Shown here: in pieces, positions 1-7,701 of the stretch
Layout of the letters: each line of letters opens with the position of its first letter
How positions within the stretch are numbered: the first letter of the stretch is position 1
Assembly: GCF_022023855.1 (NCBI RefSeq)
Contig: NZ_CP059450.1
Location: forward strand, 1,128,001-1,192,000
Reading direction: 5' to 3'
Source of the DNA: Azospirillum brasilense
Lineage (GTDB): Bacteria; Pseudomonadota; Alphaproteobacteria; Azospirillales; Azospirillaceae
Length of the DNA: 64,000 bases
Notes under the pieces: model-generated
What the model was told of the DNA's origin: nothing
Seen by the model: only the letters and a program-made list of their open reading frames with translations
The model's database searches: none
Program-made: the position numbers and the translations under genes

Positions 1-1
1 G

Positions 2-163
2 CGCGCATACCATGAGGAGACTGCCACCCTCAGCGCCGCGGCACCGCGCATGCTGGCCACCCTTGAGCGGATCGCCGCGGCGGACCCGAACCACAGCCAA
101 TTTGCCGTGCTCGTCAGGTCCGCGGCACGCGCCGCAGCTGCTGAAGCCCGCGGCGAGATCTGA
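2..163 (+). CDS. C-terminal 53 residues of an unidentified element protein (5' partial)
   Basis: An open frame enters from the left edge at base 2 and stops with TGA at 161-163. The visible tail is alanine- and arginine-rich and predicted helical, with no recognisable motif. It ends five bases before the next start codon, which fits an operon. Function unknown. Confidence 0.45.
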   Translation, partial: RAYHEETATLSAAAPRMLATLERIAAADPNHSQFAVLVRSAARAAAAEARGEI

Positions 164-167
164 CGCC

Positions 168-353
168 ATGGGCAACCCAAAATTCGTCGTCGTCTACGCT
201 ATCGACGTTGCCGACAACAGAACGGAGATCCGCCGGATCCCCTACAGTGAGCGCGCTTGGCAAGGCGAACTGCAGTGCGCCGACATGCACAATCGCATGC
301 GCAGTCCGGGAGGATACGGCGGAACACGCCTCCTTGTGAACGTGGTCAGCTGA
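168..353 (+). CDS. Small hypothetical protein, 61 aa
   Basis: The ATG at 168 follows the preceding stop by four bases. The product begins with a hydrophobic beta-like stretch (FVVVYAIDV) followed by a charged segment and ends LLVNVVS, which looks like a small alpha/beta fold. I do not recognise the family. It is followed by a hairpin at 363-380, so it is probably the last gene of the incoming transcript. Confidence 0.5.
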   Translation: MGNPKFVVVYAIDVADNRTEIRRIPYSERAWQGELQCADMHNRMRSPGGYGGTRLLVNVVS

Positions 354-362
354 CCGCTCTGC

Positions 363-380
363 GCCGGCTATTAAGCCGGC
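363..380 (+). terminator. Hairpin after the 168-353 gene
   Basis: A perfect six-base inverted repeat, GCCGGC-TATTAA-GCCGGC, lies ten bases after the stop codon and is followed by TTCCCC. The T tract is weak, so termination is plausible but not certain. Confidence 0.4.
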
Positions 381-397
381 TTCCCCAAACCCCCGCC

Positions 398-417
398 CCC
401 TGCGGAGGTTTCGGGAA
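398..417 (+). repeat. Copy A of a short GGAGG-TTT-GGGAA repeat
   Basis: This short motif (CCTGCGGAGGTTTCGGGAA) is closely related to copies at 1481-1502, 2510-2529, 3106-3118 and 3573-3597. The related copies place a small GC hairpin directly before TTTTTGGG, like a compact intrinsic terminator. This copy has a diverged T tract. Confidence 0.35.
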
Positions 418-487
418 GCATCCCTTTCACCATCCCCTTTGATCGCTGGCGCCGCACTGCGGCTGCCTCACACCCGGAGTCTGTCCG

Positions 488-2506
488 ATGCGCAGCACCG
501 TCAAATTCGCCGACCTTGTCGCCCTTCCCAAGCACGATCGCGCGGACGCGCTGCAAAGCCTTTTCCCGTTCGGCGGTTTGATGGAGCGAGACGGGCGCCA
601 CATGCCGAACGCGGACCGCAACAAACTGATCCGGACCGCCATCAAGGAAGCGGTGAAGGCCGGGACCATCCCGGAAGGCATCAAGGTGTCTGTGCGTTCG
701 CCGCATCATGGTTCAGTAACGGTCGAAATCCAGGCGGTTCCGTTCCTAATCCCGAACCCGGAAAACGTTCGTTGGCAAGCGGACAACCCGCACAGTGTCG
801 CGGCTTATGACGCGCCATTCGAGGCGAAGGAGTGGCGGACGGACGCCGCACAAGCTCTACTCGACATCTTGGAGACGATCGCGTCGCAGTGGCGCTATGA
901 CAAGTCCGACTCCATGACGGACTATTTCGACACGAACTATTATCTTCACGTTCAATACGATTACGAGTTGGAGCGCGCGCACAAGGCCTGGATCCTCTCC
1001 GTTCCCCGGTCCGTCACGATCAAGCCGAAAGCGATCATGGCCAAGCCCGTCCGCGTCGTCTCGCGGCGCGCTGAGGCCCGCACAGAAGCGCAGGAGGAGG
1101 CGCGCACCGAGCTGCGCACCGAAGTCCGCGCGACCGTCAACGGGCCGGCGGTTGCTGAGACCAGCGCACCCCCGTTTACCACTGGGGCCGCGCCGCTCCG
1201 GATTGAGCCCTACTCGGAAAAGTCCATCATCGTGAAGGGCGAGACGCTGGCCCATAAGGACCGGATCAAGTCCGCGATTTCCGGGCTTGCCCCGTTCTGG
1301 CATCGTCGATCCGTCGGATGGATCTTCCCGACGTCGCGTGAAAGCGAGGTGCGCGCCTCCCTGGCTGATCTGCTGAGCGGTTCCGACACCCCGTCGGCCG
1401 GTCCGGATGACGGACCCGGCAACGGCAAGCCGGACATTGACGAGCGCACCAGCGCGGAGGAATCCACGGATGCCGCACCCCCTCCGGAGGTTTTTGGGAA
1501 TCAGTCCAAGCTGTTCGCCATCGCGGATCGGATCGAGGCACGGGCGCAGGAGGTGCTATCCCGCGATCGCCTGACCAACACGCCGCGGCGCGTCAGCATC
1601 GCGGCCAGCGTGGAAGCGGACGCGCAGAACCAAATCACTTTGGCGCGCTCCCTCCGCGCCATCGGCGAGGCGCAGCAGGATGGAACCGCCGGCCTCCTGG
1701 CCAAATTGAGCACGGCCAAGCAAGCCGAGCTTTTCCGCTCGCTCATTCGCCGCGCCTGTTACAAGGCGGACTCCGGTCTCAGCTACTCGGAACAGCTTGA
1801 CCGGAAGGGCCGGAAGGCCAGCGAGTCCGACCTGATCCATATCGACTTCCCGAAGGATGACGACGGCCACCGCTTGCGCGCCATGGGGATCTTGACCACG
1901 GGCCAGCTGCGGCAAGCGGCGGCGCGGTTCGTGGAACTCTCCAGCGAGGCGCCGAAGGCCGACCCGATCAAAGCCGCTTTGCGGGATCTCGTGGGACGCA
2001 AGATCCCCGGCTTCTTCCGCACACCGGCCGACTTGGCGCGCCGCGTTCTGGACCTGCTCGACCTGCAGCCCGGTCATTCGGTTCTGGAACCATCCGCCGG
2101 AGCTGGCGATATCGCCGACGCTATGGCCGAGACCATCGGTAAGGACGGCGTTACCGTCCTGGAGATCAACGACACCTTGTGCGGCTTGCTGGGGGCAAAA
2201 GGCTACACCGTTGCCGGGCGGGACTTCTTCGACCATGAGGGGCTTTACGACCGTATCGGCATGAACCCGCCCTTTGAAGGCTTGGCGGATACCGACCATG
2301 TGCGCCGCGCCTTCGGCATGCTGAAGCCCGGCGGCCGTCTGGTGGCCATCATGTCGGAAAGCCCCTTCTTCCGCTCCGATCGGAAAGCTGAGGAGTTCCG
2401 GGCGTGGCTCGACAGCGTGGGCGGCACGTCGGAGCGGCTTCCCGCTGGAAGCTTCCAGGAAAGCGGTACCGGCGTCGCCACGCGGCTTGTGGTAGTGGAC
2501 GCCTGA
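488..2506 (+). CDS. Polyvalent protein with C-terminal SAM-dependent DNA adenine methyltransferase domain
   Basis: 672 aa. The N-terminal ~90 residues resemble an LPD-type domain of phage and plasmid polyvalent proteins (…AIKEAVKAGTIPEGIKVSVRSPHHGSVTVEI). A charged linker with Arg/Glu repeats follows near 190-215. A region near 235-300 with a GWIFP signature comes next. The last ~170 residues form a class I methyltransferase with the AdoMet loop VLEPSAGAGD (about 538-547) and an NPPF catalytic motif (about 594-597) typical of N6-adenine enzymes. It likely methylates element DNA, possibly against host restriction. A terminator-like repeat sits inside the gene at the linker (1481-1502), which hints at fusion of two older genes. 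The methyltransferase call is firm; its role is inferred. Confidence 0.75.
   Translation: MRSTVKFADLVALPKHDRADALQSLFPFGGLMERDGRHMPNADRNKLIRTAIKEAVKAGTIPEGIKVSVRSPHHGSVTVEIQAVPFLIPNPENVRWQADNPHSVAAYDAPFEAKEWRTDAAQALLDILETIASQWRYDKSDSMTDYFDTNYYLHVQYDYELERAHKAWILSVPRSVTIKPKAIMAKPVRVVSRRAEARTEAQEEARTELRTEVRATVNGPAVAETSAPPFTTGAAPLRIEPYSEKSIIVKGETLAHKDRIKSAISGLAPFWHRRSVGWIFPTSRESEVRASLADLLSGSDTPSAGPDDGPGNGKPDIDERTSAEESTDAAPPPEVFGNQSKLFAIADRIEARAQEVLSRDRLTNTPRRVSIAASVEADAQNQITLARSLRAIGEAQQDGTAGLLAKLSTAKQAELFRSLIRRACYKADSGLSYSEQLDRKGRKASESDLIHIDFPKDDDGHRLRAMGILTTGQLRQAAARFVELSSEAPKADPIKAALRDLVGRKIPGFFRTPADLARRVLDLLDLQPGHSVLEPSAGAGDIADAMAETIGKDGVTVLEINDTLCGLLGAKGYTVAGRDFFDHEGLYDRIGMNPPFEGLADTDHVRRAFGMLKPGGRLVAIMSESPFFRSDRKAEEFRAWLDSVGGTSERLPAGSFQESGTGVATRLVVVDA
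1481..1502 (+). repeat. Copy B of the terminator-like repeat, inside a coding region
   Basis: CCTCCGGAGG followed by TTTTTGGGAAT has a perfect self-complementary stem and a T5 run. It matches the intergenic copies at 398-417 and 3573-3597. It encodes the PPPEVFGN linker of the polyvalent protein between its N- and C-terminal parts. Confidence 0.5.
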
Positions 2507-2509
2507 CCA

Positions 2510-2529
2510 CCCCCAGAGGGGTTTTTGGG
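2510..2529 (+). terminator. Short hairpin terminator after the polyvalent protein (repeat copy C)
   Basis: CCCC-AGA-GGGG followed by TTTTTGGG starts four bases after the stop codon. The compact stem and T5 run fit an intrinsic terminator. It belongs to the same repeat family as the copies at 398, 1481, 3106 and 3573. Confidence 0.55.
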
Positions 2530-2539
2530 CGGACATCCC

Positions 2540-2576
2540 TGGCGGGGCTTTTTGGAGAATGGACAAGCCCCCGCCA
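2540..2576 (+). terminator. Second hairpin in the 2507-2619 gap
   Basis: The arms TGGCGGGGCTT (2540-2550) and its near-complement (2565-2576, one bulged C) form an 11-bp stem with a T run in the loop side. It lies directly downstream of the hairpin at 2510, giving a tandem terminator arrangement. Confidence 0.4.
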
Positions 2577-2619
2577 GACCTCTACTGACCTTCTCATCTC
2601 CTCAGCATGGACATATAAA

Positions 2620-3108
2620 ATGGCCCACGTCTCCTATCTGAACCTGCCGAGGTGCGCCGAGGTTTCGTTCTGGGTTCAGGGCGGACTCCCAATGTGCAAG
2701 GCGGGCCAAAAGGCCGGTCCCTATGGAGACGTCTTCCCCAGGATCATCAACGACGCTGGGGATGATGCCGGGGCGCTGCAGCAGGCAGCCGACTTGGCAC
2801 TCTCCATTCTTCGCGGCGGCTTCGCGGAGAGGATGCGGGATGACGCGCGGTTTCGGGCTGCAGGCAATGGCCAGCCGTCCGACGTCGCAATCCCGACAGA
2901 TGCATTGAGGATTGCTGCTCCAGGCCTGGATATTGCTGGGTGGCGGGATGCGGAATCCGTGTTCATCGCCGTTGGGGGAAAAGCCTACCGTCTGTCAAAT
3001 TTGGATCACTTCGCGCTGGGCTCGGACGAGGAGGCGGCCTACACCATTAAGGCTGCAGCGTCGCTGATCTGGAGCGTCTACGCCATCAAGCGAGCGCAGC
3101 CCCGCTGA
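2620..3108 (+). CDS. Hypothetical protein, 162 aa
   Basis: I chose the ATG at 2620 because the sequence upstream in the same frame is antisense-like and crosses the two hairpins at 2510-2576. An internal Met at 2692 is an alternative. The product has a mixed alpha/beta pattern and no known motif. It is flanked by terminator-like hairpins on both sides, so it may be an independently transcribed gene. Confidence 0.55.
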   Translation: MAHVSYLNLPRCAEVSFWVQGGLPMCKAGQKAGPYGDVFPRIINDAGDDAGALQQAADLALSILRGGFAERMRDDARFRAAGNGQPSDVAIPTDALRIAAPGLDIAGWRDAESVFIAVGGKAYRLSNLDHFALGSDEEAAYTIKAAASLIWSVYAIKRAQPR

Positions 3109-3118
3109 GGGTTTTTGG
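3106..3118 (+). repeat. Copy D of the GAGGGTTTTTGG repeat
   Basis: TGAGGGTTTTTGG overlaps the stop codon of the 2620-3108 gene. The T5-GG part matches the other copies, while its hairpin is poorer (CAGC/GCTG around CCC). Confidence 0.3.
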
Positions 3119-3172
3119 CATGGCACGCTGCCCGTGCTTGCGCCATACATCCCGCCATACTAGGGTTTTGCC

Positions 3173-3544
3173 ATGCCTGAGACGATGACCTTCGCCGAAC
3201 TCTCCACCCGCGCCAAGCGCGCCGGCCTGCCGGCCCCAGTCCTTACGGCTGATGGTGTGGCAGTAATCGCTGTTGTCGTGGCGAAGGCAGAGGCGGTCGA
3301 GGCCGGTGAGTCCAATATCCAGGTGGCTGTCAGCCCACCAAAGCTCGCGCTATCGACCGAAGACTATACAGCGTGGGCCGATGGTGTTGGAGGTTGGCAA
3401 GCTGCCGCTAACTGGCTGAACGCGAAGCTGGGAACCAGTTACACCCGATCGGACACCCGGCGGTGGGGACATCCGGAAGAACCCAGCCATCGACCGATAC
3501 CGAAAAAAGTCGTGCAATTGCTGGCCGGCGTAGCAGCGAGGTAA
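3173..3544 (+). CDS. Hypothetical protein with possible C-terminal DNA-binding helix pair, 123 aa
   Basis: The N-terminal half contains an Ala/Val-rich segment. The C-terminal half (GWQAAANWLNAKLGTSYTRSDTRRWG) has a helix-turn-helix-like pattern. No family was recognised. It is the last rightward gene before the convergent leftward operon and is followed by a terminator at 3573-3597. Confidence 0.55.
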   Translation: MPETMTFAELSTRAKRAGLPAPVLTADGVAVIAVVVAKAEAVEAGESNIQVAVSPPKLALSTEDYTAWADGVGGWQAAANWLNAKLGTSYTRSDTRRWGHPEEPSHRPIPKKVVQLLAGVAAR

Positions 3545-3572
3545 CCCCCTCCCCAGCGTGGCTTTCGGGGCC

Positions 3573-3597
3573 ACCCTGGAGAGGGTTTTTGGGAATC
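3573..3597. terminator. Terminator between convergent operons (repeat copy E)
   Basis: ACCCT-GGAG-AGGGT followed by TTTTGGGAATC lies 28 bases after the rightward stop and touches the stop of the leftward gene at 3596. The AAAAATT on the other side could serve the leftward transcript. It is the best-formed copy of the repeated terminator-like motif. Confidence 0.55.
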
Positions 3598-4600
3598 AAA
3601 AATTCGCTTCTGCGGCCAAGAACTTCTTTGCCCGGTCATAGAGCTTCGACATCGTGGGCGCTGTCTCCACCCACCGTATGCCCTTCAGCTTGATGGCGCG
3701 CGGGATGATCCTCGGCTCTCCCGCCTCGTCGAGGCCGTCAATGTCCTCGCAGTAGCGCATCTCGATGGGAACGCCGTTGAACAAGACGCGCGTCCGCTTG
3801 ATGTGCGCCGGCAGCTCGTAGACGTCGCCCACGACGTCCAGGGCGATGCGGAGCGCGGTCTTGGTGCGCTCTCTAGCCTCCTTGTTCGAATTCCGACCGC
3901 CGACAGCTTCGGTGAGTGATCGTTCCCGAATCACTATGTCCTCCACGATGGTCCACAGGCTGATGCCGTCGTACCAAGGCAGGTCACAGCACGCCCGCTT
4001 GACCAACTCGAGGTTCCGGCCTGCGGCGACGGCGAAATCCTCCCATGCCCGGCCGCCGATCGGGGAGTATTCCGGGGCCGCATCGTCCCGCGCCTCCCGC
4101 GCCCCAGCCACCGTCTTCACGTCCTGCGCCAACCGGTCGCCCGCCTCGAACTGGCGCATGGTCAGCAGGTGACGCTGCTGAAGGGTGCCAAGCGAGGTCA
4201 GCGCCCGGCCGCGGGTCACACCGGCCTTCATGGTCTGCTCGGCCACCACGTCGCCACGGGCGGCGCGGATCTCGTTCGGGCTGCGGGCGCCGATAAGGGC
4301 AACGCGGGCGCGTTCAGCGGCTGCAGATGCGTCCACCTTCTGGCGGGCGTGCTCGACCAGCTCCAGCGCCACAGCTTCGGTCGCATCCGTCAGCAGCAGT
4401 CCGCCGGCGACCTGCGAGACGCGGAAATGGCGAACGGTCTCACGCCCGTCGACAGGGCCGCGGAACGTGTAGACGCCGGGCACATTCAGGTTCTTCGACA
4501 GCCGGTCCGGCGCGGCGGTCCAAAACGCCGGGACCGACAGGCCAGTTGGAGCGGCAGCCTGGGCGTCACGCACGCGGGCCTTGGTCTTCTTCTTGCTCAT
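3596..4600 (-). CDS. Hypothetical protein, 334 aa, last gene of the leftward operon
   Basis: The N-terminus is Lys/Arg-rich (MSKKKTKARVRDAQ). The central part is helical and contains LGTLQQRHLLTMRQFEAGDRLAQDV and a segment near 210 with paired cysteines (KRACCDLPWYDG). This looks like phage regulatory proteins with a late control role, but I cannot name the family. Its start overlaps the previous gene's end by 4 bp, so it is translationally coupled. Confidence 0.6.
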   Translation of the reverse strand: MSKKKTKARVRDAQAAAPTGLSVPAFWTAAPDRLSKNLNVPGVYTFRGPVDGRETVRHFRVSQVAGGLLLTDATEAVALELVEHARQKVDASAAAERARVALIGARSPNEIRAARGDVVAEQTMKAGVTRGRALTSLGTLQQRHLLTMRQFEAGDRLAQDVKTVAGAREARDDAAPEYSPIGGRAWEDFAVAAGRNLELVKRACCDLPWYDGISLWTIVEDIVIRERSLTEAVGGRNSNKEARERTKTALRIALDVVGDVYELPAHIKRTRVLFNGVPIEMRYCEDIDGLDEAGEPRIIPRAIKLKGIRWVETAPTMSKLYDRAKKFLAAEANF

Positions 4601-5298
4601 CGCGCGTTCCCCACGTCGGTGTCGTCTTGCTCGTTGGTGAAGGTTTCGTCCGGTTTCCGACGCACCGGGCGCCCGCCGTTCTTTGCCCAGAACTCCTCCA
4701 TAAGCCGTTCCGTGCTTTCGCTCATGGAGCGCGGGCCTGCCGGGCTGTCATCCTGCTGCCGACGGTTCTGATTGCCAGGCCGGCGGCGCACCTCTCCCCC
4801 GCGGGCGATCACGACCAGCCGCTCGAAGGTCTGCCGCAGCCGGTCGCGTTCGGCGTCCAGCACCGGGGCGAGTTCGGCCCAGCCGGGGAACCACTTGAAC
4901 TGGCGGGCGACGCGGCGGAGCATCTCCAGGTCTTGGAACATGGCCGCCGGATAGCCCTCCTCGACGATGTCCGTCACGGCGGTGGCCAGCTTCGTCTCAG
5001 ACGGCATGTCCCCGGCCATGCGCTTCGCGAGGTGCGCGACCCATCGCTCGGCAACATCCACAGGAACCGGGGCCGACCGATCTCGGAGCCATGCCACAGC
5101 GGTGGCGGCTTCTTGCTGTGTCTCCAGTGGGATGACCGCGGGCGGCTTCCAGTCTGAAGGGCGCATCACCCAAGCCCCGTCGACCATCGCACCGTTCTGC
5201 TGATCAGCCAGAGCCTCCCGCAAGGTCCCGCTCAACGATGGCCTCAAATCGGTTGGGAGGTGTGGCGCGGCGGCGGCCGGAATCAGTTCGTTGGACAT
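4597..5298 (-). CDS. Hypothetical protein following the DUF1376 gene, 233 aa
   Basis: I chose the start MSNELIPAAAAP at 5298, giving a 95-bp overlap with the end of the upstream DUF1376 gene. An in-frame Met further upstream at 5355 would make the overlap larger. The middle (residues 60-150) is helical with the pattern …RWVAHLAKRM…EEGYPAAMFQDLEMLRRVARQFKWFPGWAEL, often seen in small phage proteins next to DUF1376 replication genes. A role in replication is possible. The C-terminus is polar and probably disordered. Confidence 0.6.
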   Translation of the reverse strand: MSNELIPAAAAPHLPTDLRPSLSGTLREALADQQNGAMVDGAWVMRPSDWKPPAVIPLETQQEAATAVAWLRDRSAPVPVDVAERWVAHLAKRMAGDMPSETKLATAVTDIVEEGYPAAMFQDLEMLRRVARQFKWFPGWAELAPVLDAERDRLRQTFERLVVIARGGEVRRRPGNQNRRQQDDSPAGPRSMSESTERLMEEFWAKNGGRPVRRKPDETFTNEQDDTDVGNAR

Positions 5299-6220
5299 CG
5301 GAAACCTCGGGGAGCGGACGGGAGCGGTCGGCGATGGCCCGTGCGATGGGGTCATCGAAGTAGTTCAGCGACCTGGGCGGCCCCTGCCCCTTCCTACGCT
5401 CGCCCATGACCCGCGCGACCGTGCCGACGATCAGCTCTTCGTCGGCGCCCTGCTTGAGCCACGCCATGACGCGCCCGTAATCCCCGAACCAGTTGGGGTT
5501 GTCAGCCACGCCCATGATCGCGGCGACCGTCTCACCGATGCGGACATGTTCCGCTTTTGGCTTGGGGGGCGCAGGGTCCAGAGGCGCGTCGTCATGGCCC
5601 GCCGGTTCGTCCAGACCATCGTCCTCGGCCTCCTCTCCATCCTCGTCCTGATCCAGCTCGTCCACCTCATCCGCCGACGGCACGGCGGCATCAGCCAGAT
5701 CAACGGCATGATCGGGCTGCTGTTGAGCGCGAGCGCGGGAATCGGCATCCCGCTGGGCCAAGAACTCTTCGAAGGTCGGCAGATCTTGCTTCGGCAGGCC
5801 ACGCTTTTCAGCCCGCTGGTTCGCTTTGCGGATGCTGGAGCACACGGTTTTCCATCGCTGCTCCAGCTTCTTTTTCCACGCGTGCAAGACACCCTCGGCC
5901 ACCACGCGATGGTGAAGACGGCCGTCGGAGCACAGGAACCACCCGTGCAGCGCCATCTCCTTCACCTCCAGCCACGTCCGCATGTCACGGCCAAGTTCAG
6001 CGAGGCGGCAGAGGTCGACGTCGTTCGCTGGCAGGGTCCCCGCCGGCACCTGATCCCACGACTTCAGCCAGAGCGTGACCCCGGCCCGCCATTCCTCGGC
6101 GGTGGCATGGGCGTGGAAGGTCGAGCTGAACAGCGCGTGCCGGAACAAGGGCGTGTGCGGAAAGTCCCGCAGATCAACATCCGACGGCACGAGAGGATCA
6201 GGCTGCGAAGGCGTGTTCAT
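5204..6220 (-). CDS. DUF1376 phage replication-type protein
   Basis: 338 aa. The N-terminal ~120 residues match the DUF1376 pattern: DFPHTPLFRHALFSSTFHAHA, then EEWRAGVTLWLKSWDQVPAG and LHGWFLCSDGRLHHRVVAEGVL. This domain is a winged-helix-like module in phage replication initiators. An acidic linker (about 180-215) follows, then a helical C-terminal part. Its start overlaps the upstream gene by 4 bp. It probably recruits the host replication machinery to the element origin, although no origin repeats were identified nearby. Confidence 0.75.
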   Translation of the reverse strand: MNTPSQPDPLVPSDVDLRDFPHTPLFRHALFSSTFHAHATAEEWRAGVTLWLKSWDQVPAGTLPANDVDLCRLAELGRDMRTWLEVKEMALHGWFLCSDGRLHHRVVAEGVLHAWKKKLEQRWKTVCSSIRKANQRAEKRGLPKQDLPTFEEFLAQRDADSRARAQQQPDHAVDLADAAVPSADEVDELDQDEDGEEAEDDGLDEPAGHDDAPLDPAPPKPKAEHVRIGETVAAIMGVADNPNWFGDYGRVMAWLKQGADEELIVGTVARVMGERRKGQGPPRSLNYFDDPIARAIADRSRPLPEVSDVQRTDSGRRRATPPNRFEAIVERDLAGGSG

Positions 6221-6468
6221 GACCGCCTCTCAGGGGTTGGGGTCGAGCGGCTGGCCGGGCCGCCGTCGGCGATCAGCGAGCCTTGGCGGCTGTCGGCCGG
6301 CGCCTTGGGCAAGCCCATGCGGGCAATCTTCGTCCGCACCGCGGCGACGCTCCGTCCGACGGTTGGCGCCGTGACAGCTTCGACCTTGCCGGCGAGGTGA
6401 TCCCGCTCGGCGCGGCGCTTCTGGCCAGCTGTCCAGCGAGGGCACGGGAAGTAGCGGCGCCCCGCCAT
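6217..6468 (-). CDS. Small basic protein with GcrA/SANT-like pattern, 83 aa
   Basis: The sequence W(TAGQKRRAERDHLAGKVEAV)…VGRSVAAVRTKIARMGLPK resembles SANT- or GcrA-type DNA-binding repeats, which end in an AVRTK-x-RxGL helix. It shares one base with the stop of the GNAT gene (TGATG) and overlaps the DUF1376 gene by 4 bp. A DNA-binding role is inferred only. Confidence 0.55.
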   Translation of the reverse strand: MAGRRYFPCPRWTAGQKRRAERDHLAGKVEAVTAPTVGRSVAAVRTKIARMGLPKAPADSRQGSLIADGGPASRSTPTPERRS

Positions 6469-6857
6469 CACGCATTCTCCAGCGTGGCCAACCGCAAGCC
6501 CCGGACCTGCGCACGCATCAGCGCCGCATCGAGGAGGCGTCCGCCCACGCCGTGCCCTTGGTGGCGGGGCGACGTGCCCCAATAGGCGATCTCCCAGCCC
6601 AGCGCCGAGATGAAGGCGGAGCGGTAGGCCACCACGCCGATGATGTCGCCGTCGACCACCGCCACCAGCACGTTGGAGCCGTGCGGGCAGATGGCCGCGG
6701 TGGCGTCGTAGAGCATCCTTCGCAGGGCCGATTCGCCGTAGCGCGGGGGCACCGCTCCGTCCGGCCGGCGGTGGCAGGACTGGAGGAGGTCGATCACCTC
6801 CGGCACGTCGACACGGGCCAGTGCGCGGATGGAGATGTTGCGGGTCAGCGCGGTCAT
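6468..6857 (-). CDS. GNAT-family N-acetyltransferase, 129 aa
   Basis: It starts at MTALTRNISIRAL (6857), overlapping the DUF1643 stop by 4 bp. The order of a GNAT fold is present: beta1 near ISIRAL, the central VLVAVVDGDIIGVVAYR hairpin (about 63-79), and the acetyl-CoA loop SPRHQGHGVGGRLLDAAL (about 96-113, the Q/RxxGxG/A motif). Phage GNAT genes can modify host proteins or detoxify; the substrate is unknown. Confidence 0.75.
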   Translation of the reverse strand: MTALTRNISIRALARVDVPEVIDLLQSCHRRPDGAVPPRYGESALRRMLYDATAAICPHGSNVLVAVVDGDIIGVVAYRSAFISALGWEIAYWGTSPRHQGHGVGGRLLDAALMRAQVRGLRLATLENA

Positions 6858-7507
6858 GGCGTGGCGCCCTCCAGCAGGGGGTGGACAAGGCCAGCGGCGA
6901 ACCCTTGCCATGGCTGGGGCTTCGCGCCGTCGGGCACCCGCCATTTCCCGCGGGCCAGGGGATGCCGGGGCGAGCCCTCGTCGTTGGTGGCGAGGCAGTG
7001 GAGCCGTTCGTCGGCGTCGACGTCGCTGGGCTGTCCGAACGCCTCCAGTACCGTGTCGAGCATCACCGGCTGGCGTCGGACGATCTCGGCACCGAAAGCG
7101 ACGACGCGAAGCGCCGCGCCGCGGGCCGCCTTCTCGACCGTTCCGAGGTTCGCCTGCCATGCGTCGCGGGCCTGCCAGTCCGGCCCATTGTCCTGCCAGT
7201 TCAGCCACGGCCACAGCTCCGCCGGTTTGCTGGAGCGGAAGGGCGCGAAGTTGACGATGATCGCGCCGGGATAGCCCCAGGCGTGGGTGAACTCGATCAC
7301 CCGCCAGGACGTGGGATCGTCGCGCAGATCGTCGGCGGTGCTAGGGTTGCACATCAGCCACGCGACCAGGGGGCCGGGCGCCCAGCGGCGAACCAGCGTG
7401 CTCCGGAACCGAAGGTCCCCTACCGATTCCCGGATGATGCTGGCCGGGCGCTTGCCGAGCCTGGGGCCAGCCTCGCCGGCAAAGAGCGATGCTTGAGCGG
7501 AGGTCAC
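6854..7507 (-). CDS. DUF1643 family protein
   Basis: 217 aa with the DUF1643 pattern: RWAPGPLVAWLMCNPSTADDLRDDPTSWRVIEFTHAWGYPGAIIVNFAPFR. LRVVAFGAEIV and a late LHCLATNDEGSPRHPL follow. The function of this family is not established; it is common in phages and mobile elements and is thought to bind nucleotides or nucleobases. It is coupled to its neighbours by 4-bp overlaps at both ends. Confidence 0.75.
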   Translation of the reverse strand: MTSAQASLFAGEAGPRLGKRPASIIRESVGDLRFRSTLVRRWAPGPLVAWLMCNPSTADDLRDDPTSWRVIEFTHAWGYPGAIIVNFAPFRSSKPAELWPWLNWQDNGPDWQARDAWQANLGTVEKAARGAALRVVAFGAEIVRRQPVMLDTVLEAFGQPSDVDADERLHCLATNDEGSPRHPLARGKWRVPDGAKPQPWQGFAAGLVHPLLEGATP

Positions 7508-7701
7508 AGCCGACCTCCCGCCAGCCGGCGCCGGGCCGAGGTGGTGAGGTCCACAGCGAGCGCCAGGGCGTCGAGCGGCTCCAGTTCGACGCCCTGCAGT
7601 TTGCCGTCGGCACCGATCAGGGCGAGCGCCAGCGGCTTTCCGGGAACATCGAAGATCACCGGGCGCGCCACCGGATCGGTCTGGGGTTTGTGGTCCATCA
7701 C
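7504..7701 (-). CDS. Small hypothetical protein, 65 aa
   Basis: The product is short with alternating hydrophobic segments (VIFDVPGKPLALALIGADG, then a Leu/Ala-rich helix ending in an Arg cluster). It overlaps both neighbours by 4 bp, which is the main support that it is translated. Unknown function. Confidence 0.55.
   Translation of the reverse strand: MMDHKPQTDPVARPVIFDVPGKPLALALIGADGKLQGVELEPLDALALAVDLTTSARRRLAGGRL

Noticed and set aside
1..3594. Head or tail genes in the left block
   Set aside because: None of the products resembles terminase, portal, capsid or tail proteins.
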